A stretch of 64,000 nt of DNA from Nephrocerus scutellatus (taxonomy: Eukaryota; Arthropoda; Insecta; Diptera; Pipunculidae), in assembly GCA_947095585.1 (NCBI GenBank), contig OX352766.1:24351811-24415810 (forward strand). Reading direction: 5' to 3'. Position 1 is the stretch's first letter. The number at the start of each line of letters is the position of its first letter. The notes beneath the pieces were generated by a model, which searched no databases, had not been told where the DNA came from, and was given only the letters and a program-made list of their open reading frames with translations. Made by a program: the position numbers and the translations under genes. This document shows, piece by piece, positions 59,342-64,000 of this stretch.

Positions 59342-61990
59342 GGAAGCAGTTTCTGCATGGGTTTGAACATTTGCTATTTTCATGAAATTCTCAAATTTGG
59401 AGGTTCGCTGTCAAGCGGATTGGCCAGTTCAGAGAGATGTCTCACTAAATTGACCCACACCAATGTCTTCCTAAAGGAACAATCTATAGAAAAGATTTAA
59501 CTAGATTACAATGCAGAGGGAATGAGGCAGTTGTGCATCAGTTTGAACATATGCAATTTTCATGAAATTCTCCAATTTGGAGGTTCGCTGTCAAGCGGAT
59601 TGGCCAGTTCCTAGAGATTTCTCACTAAGTTGACCCACATTTTTGTCTTCCTAAAGGAAGAGTCTATCGAATAGAGTTTGTTAGATTACAACACAGAGGA
59701 GAGGAAGCAGTTCTGCAGCAGTTTGAACATTTGCTATTTTCATGAAATTCTCCAATTTGGATATTCGCTGTCAAGCGGATTGGCCAGTTCCTAGAAATGT
59801 CTCACTAAATTGACCCACACTTTCGTCTTCCGAAAGGAACAATCTATAGAATAGAATTAATTAGATTACAATGCAGATGGGAAGAGGCAGTTGTGCATCG
59901 GTTTGAACATTTGCTATTTTCATGAAATTCTCCAATTTGGAGGTTCGCTGTCAAGCGGATTGGCCAGTTCAGAGAGATGTCTCACTAAATTGACCCACAC
60001 CTGTGTCTTTCTAAAGGAAGAAACTATCGAATATAATTTATAAGATTACAATACAGAGGAGAGGAAGCAGTTCTGCAGCGGTTTGAACATTTGCTATTTT
60101 CATGAAATTCTCAAATTTGGAGGTACGCTGTTAAGCGGATTGGCCAGTTCAGAGAGATGTCTCACTAAATTGACCCACACCTGTGTCTTTCTAAAGGAAT
60201 AAACTATTGAATATAATTTGTTAGATTACAATACAGAGGAGAGGAAGCAGTTCTGCATGGGTTTGAACATTTGCTATTTTCATAAAATTCTCAAATTTGG
60301 AGGTTCGCTGTCAAGCGGATTGGCCAGTTCAGAGAGATGTCTCACTAAATTGACCCACACCTGTGTCTTTCTAAAGAAATAAACTATCGAGTATAATTTG
60401 TTAGATTACAATACAGAGGAGAGGAAGCAGTTCTGCATGGGTTTGAACATTTGCTATTTCATGAAATTCTCAAAATTGGAGGTTCGCTGTCAAGCGGATT
60501 GGCCAGTTCAAAGAGATGTCTCACTAAATTGACCCACACCTGTGTCTTTCTAAAAGAATAAACTATCGAATATAATTTGTTGGATTACAATACAGAGGAG
60601 AGGAAGCAGTTCTGCAGCGGTTTGAACATTTGCTATTTTCATGAAATTCTCAAATTTGGAGGTACGCTGTTAAGCGGATTGGCCAGTTCAAAGAGATGTC
60701 TCACTAAATTGACCCACACCTGTGTCTTTCTAAAGGAATAGACTATTGAATATAATTTGTTAGATTACAATACAGAGGAGAGGAAGCAGTTCTGCATGGG
60801 TTTGAACATTTGCTATTTTCATGAAATTCTCAAATTTGGAGGTTCGCTGTCAAGCGGATTGGCCAGTTCAGAGAGATGTCTCACTAAATTGACCCACACC
60901 AATGTCTTCCTAAAGGAATAAACTATCGAATATAATTTGTTGGATTACAATACAGAGGAGAGGAAGCAGTTCTGCAGCGGTTTGAACATTTGCTATTTTC
61001 ATGAAATTCTCTAATTTGGATGTTCGCTGTCAAGCGGATTGGCCAGTTCCTAGAGATGTCTCACTAAATTGACCCACACTTTTGTCATTCTTAAGGAATA
61101 AGCTATCGAATGTAATTTATTAAATTACAATACAGAGGAAAGGAAGCAGTTCTGCATGGGTTTGAACATTTGCTATTTTCATGAAATTCTCAAATTTGGA
61201 GGTTCGCTGTCAAGCGGATTAGCCAGTTCAGAGAGATGTGTCACTAAATTGACCTACACCTGTGTCTTTCTAAAGGAATAAACTATCGAATACAATTTGT
61301 TAGATAACAATACAGAGGAGAGGAAGCAGTTCTGCATCGGTTTGAACATTTCCTATTTTCATGAAATTCTCCAATTTGGAGGTTTCCTAGAGATGTCTTA
61401 CTCAATTACCCCACACCTGTGTCTTCCTAAAGGAATAATCTATCGAATATAATTTGTTATATTACAATACAGAAGAGAGGAAGCAGTTCTGCATCGGTTT
61501 GAACATTTGCTATTTTCATGAAATTCTCAAATTTGGAGGTTCGCTGTCAAGCGGATTGGCCAGTTCAGAGAGATGTCTCACTAAATTGACCCACACCTGT
61601 TTCTTTCTAAAAGAATAAACTATCGAATATAATTTGTTAGATTACAATACAGAGGAGAGGAATCAGTTCTGCATCGGTTTGAACATTTGCTATTTTCATG
61701 AAATTCTCCCATTTGGATATTCGCTGTTAAGCGGATTGGCCAGTTCAAAGAGATGTCTCACTAAATTGACCCACACCTGTGTCTTTCTAAAAGAATAAAC
61801 TATCGAATATAATTTGGTAGATTACAATACATAGGAGAGGAAGCAGTTCTGCATGGGTTTGAGCATTTGCTATTTTCATAAAATTCTCAAATTTGGAGGT
61901 ACGCTGTTAAGCGGATTGGCCAGTTCAGAGAGATGTCTCACTAAATTGACCCACACCTGTGTCTTTCTAAAGGAATAAGCTATCGAATAT
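59342..61990 (+). repeat. Mixed HOR segment between 2701-bp units
   Basis: Up to about 60020 this follows the 2701-bp unit (C with AAAAGATTTAAC, D, E). It then switches to a series resembling 51.3-52.1 kb (TACG, CATAAAATTC, CGAGTATAA, TTCAAAGAG), with F at about 61080 and the 337-bp dimer. A one-base deletion (GCTATTTCATG) occurs near 60459. The stretch is satellite throughout and holds no gene. Confidence 0.75.
61217..61553 (+). repeat. 337-bp dimer with 23-bp deletion, copy 2
   Basis: It shares with copy 1 the join GGTTTCCTAGAG, TCTTACTCAATTACCCC, GATTAGCC and GATGTGTC. It differs by GGAGG (GGTGG in copy 1) and TTTCCTATT (TTTGCTATT in copy 1). This shows common descent of the two regions around 44 and 61 kb. 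Confidence 0.87.
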
Positions 61991-64000
61991 AATTTGTTAG
62001 ATTACAATACAGAGGAGAGGAAGCAGTTCTGCATGGGTTTGAACATTTGCTATTTTCATGAAATTCTCAAATTTGGAGGTTCGCTGCCAAGCGGATTGCC
62101 TAGTTCCTAGAGATGCCTCACTAAATTAACCCACACCTGTATCTTCCTAAAGGAATAATCTATAGAATAGATCTTACTAGATTACAATGCAGAGGGGATT
62201 AGACAGTTCTGCATGGGTTTGAACATTTGCTATTTTCATGAAATTCTCAAATTTGGAGGTTCGCTGTCAAGTGGATTGGCCAGTTCAGAGAGATGTCTCA
62301 CTAAATTGACCCACACCTGTGTCTTTCTAAAGGAATAAACTATCGAATATAATTTGTTGGATTACAATACAGAGGAAAGGAAGCAGTTCTGCATGGGTTT
62401 GAACATTTGCTATTTTCATGAAATTCTCAAATTTGGAGATTCGCTGTCAAGCGGATTGGCCAGTTCAGAGAGATGTCTCACTAAATTGACCTACATCTGT
62501 GTCTTTCTTAAGGAATAAACTATCGAATATAATATGTTAAATTACAATACAGAGGAGAGGAAGCAGTTCTGCATGGGTTTGAACATCTGCTATTTTCATG
62601 AAATTCTCAAATTTGGAGGTTCGCTGTCAAGCGGATTGGCCAGTTCAGAGAGATGTCTCACTAAATTGACCCACACCTGTGTCTTTCTAAAGGAATAAAC
62701 TATCGAATATAATTTGTTAGATTACAATACAGAGGAGAGGAAGCAGTTCTGCATGGGTTTGAACGTTTGCTATTTTCATAAAATTCTCAAATTTGGAGGT
62801 TCGCTGTCAAGCGGATTGGCCAGTTCAGAAAGATGTCTCACTAAATTGACCCACACCTGTGTCTTTCTAAAGGAATAAACTATCGAATATAATTTGTTGG
62901 ATTACAATACAGAGGAGAGGAAGCAGTTCTGCAGCGGTTTGAACATTTGCTATTTTCATGAAATTCTCTAATTTGGATGTTCGCTGTCAAGCGGATTGGC
63001 CAGTTCCTAGAGATGTCTCACTAAATTGACCCACACTTTTGTCATTCTAAAGGAATAAGCTATCGAATGTAATTTATTAGATTATAATACAGAGGAGAGG
63101 AAGCAGTTCTGCATGGGTTTGAACATTTGCTATTTTCATAAAATTCTCAAATTTGGAGGTTCGCTGTCAAGCGGATTGGCCAGTTCAGAGAGATGTCTCA
63201 CTAAATTGACCCACACCTGTGTCTTTCTAAAGGAATAAACTATCGAATATAATTTGTTGGATTACAATACAGAGGAGAGGAAGCAGTTCTGCAGCGGTTT
63301 GAACATTTGCTATTTTCATGAAATTCTCAAATTTGGAGGTTCGCTGTCAAGCGGATTGGCCAGTTCAGAGAGATGTCTCACTAAATTGACCCACACCTGT
63401 GTTTTTCTAAAGGAATAAACTATCGAATATAATTTGTTAGATTACAATACAGAGGAGAGGAAGCAGTTCTGCATGGGTTTGAACATTTGCTATTTTCATG
63501 AAATTCTCAAAATTGGAGGTTCGCTGTCAAGTGGATTGGCCAGTTCAGAGAGATGTCTCACTAAATTGACCCACACCTGTGTCTTTCTAAAAGAATAAGC
63601 TATCGAGTATAATTTGGTAGATTACAATACAGAGGAGAGGAAGCAGTTCTGCATGGGTTTGAACATTTGCTATTTTCATGAAATTCTCAAATTTGGAGGT
63701 ACGCTGTTAAGCGGATTGGCCATTTCAGAGAGATGTCTCACTAAATTGACCCACACCTGTGTCTTTCTAAAGGAATAAGCTATCGAATATAATTTGTTAG
63801 ATTACATGACAGAGGAGAGGAAGCAGTTTCTGCATGGGTTTGAACATTTGCTATTTTCATGAAATTCTCAAATTTGGAGGTTCGCTGTCAAGCGGATTGG
63901 CCAGTTCAGAGAGATGTCTCACTAAATTGACCCACACCAATGTCTTCCTAAAGGAACAATCTATAGAAAAGATTTAACTAGATTACAATGCAGAGGGAAT
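61990..64000 (+). repeat. Third, incomplete unit of the 2701-bp HOR (runs off the window)
   Basis: It starts near the GCTGCCAAGCGGATTGCC monomer (62079, matching 57602) and keeps a displacement of 4477 bp to the end. It includes the rare AAAAGATTTAAC at about 63967, which matches about 59490 but not the first unit. It carries B with the extra T near 63830 and breaks off inside a C monomer at the window edge. Confidence 0.88.

Larger units (their letters stand above)
1..64000 (+). repeat. Tandem satellite DNA array, 180-bp monomer, multi-scale higher-order repeats
   Basis: The block beginning GATTGGCCAG recurs every 180 bases across the window, always on the + strand. The window starts at the second base of a monomer and ends inside one. 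About 359 monomers are present, allowing for the short ones listed separately. Small phase changes are +1 (extra T in type B), -2 (type C at about 6400, 12320, 14460 and 16260) and larger internal deletions. No non-satellite stretch, inversion or mobile-element insertion was seen. A 180-bp monomer with HORs is typical of eukaryotic centromeric or pericentromeric satellites; the chromosomal location here is inferred. The family and species are not recognised. Confidence 0.97.

Noticed and set aside
1..64000. CRISPR array
   Set aside because: The repeats are 180 bp, contiguous and diverging from one another. There are no short direct repeats separated by unique spacers and no cas genes.
1..64000. 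Bacterial promoters and ribosome sites (TATAAT in GAATATAATTTG, GGAGG in TTTGGAGGTTCG)
   Set aside because: They recur in nearly every monomer as part of the satellite consensus and precede no gene. The window is eukaryotic in character.
1..64000. Tandem rRNA, 5S or tRNA gene cluster
   Set aside because: I saw no tRNA A/B-box plus cloverleaf and no rRNA conserved core in the consensus on either strand. The degree of subtype divergence also does not fit functional RNA genes.
1..64000. Transposable element or LTR insertion inside the array
   Set aside because: Every interruption of the 180-bp period is a deletion or fusion of satellite sequence. No foreign bases, target-site duplications or terminal repeats were found.
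1..64000. Telomere or simple-sequence repeats
   Set aside because: No TTAGGG, TTTAGGG or TTAGG tracts and no microsatellites longer than a few units occur.
1..64000. Assignment to a named satellite family or species
   Set aside because: The consensus does not match any satellite I can recall, including the Arabidopsis 178-bp repeat and primate alpha satellite. A BLAST or satellite-database search of the monomer would decide: a strong hit to one taxon would name it, and no hit would support novelty.

Overview
The whole 64 kb window is one uninterrupted, head-to-tail satellite DNA array. The monomer is 180 bp (about 38% GC, counted on the consensus). By my count there are about 359 monomers, all in the same orientation. 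I see no unique sequence, gene, RNA gene or transposable element from the first base to the last. This organisation, with a nucleosome-scale monomer and nested higher-order repeats (HORs), is what eukaryotic centromeric or pericentromeric satellites look like. I do not recognise the monomer and cannot name the species; plant and animal hosts both remain possible.

Monomers fall into recognisable subtypes. I call them A (consensus), B to H, T (stop-codon-lost) and K; these labels are mine. They recur in fixed orders. The most stable order is B-C-D-E. Diagnostic variants divide the window into three zones. The left zone (1 to about 20.6 kb) carries B-C-D-E modules and a 1440-bp (8-monomer) unit. 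The middle zone (about 20.6 to 40.3 kb) has derived C and E variants and seven copies of a 303-bp fused dimer. The right zone (about 40.3 to 64 kb) has 1440/720-bp, 2276-bp, 1260-bp and 2701-bp (15-monomer) units. Its last third returns to the left-zone variants. The layout fits a younger block expanded inside an older array, but that is inference.

Duplication is nested at many scales: 180, 360, 540, 720, 1260, 1328, 1440, 1564, 2276 and 2701 bp, plus a segmental copy displaced by 5.9-7.4 kb. Several units are not whole multiples of 180, because they carry a truncated monomer (159, 157, 123, 116 or 69 bp) that acts as a lineage marker.

Because 180 is divisible by 3, one forward frame is preserved through the array and normally stops once per monomer. 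Where that stop is mutated, repetitive ORFs of 98-168 codons appear; these are not credible genes. Two per-monomer elements deserve attention: a sequence resembling, but not matching, the CENP-B box, and a perfect 10-bp palindrome. All identity statements come from reading aligned lines by eye, not from a computed alignment.
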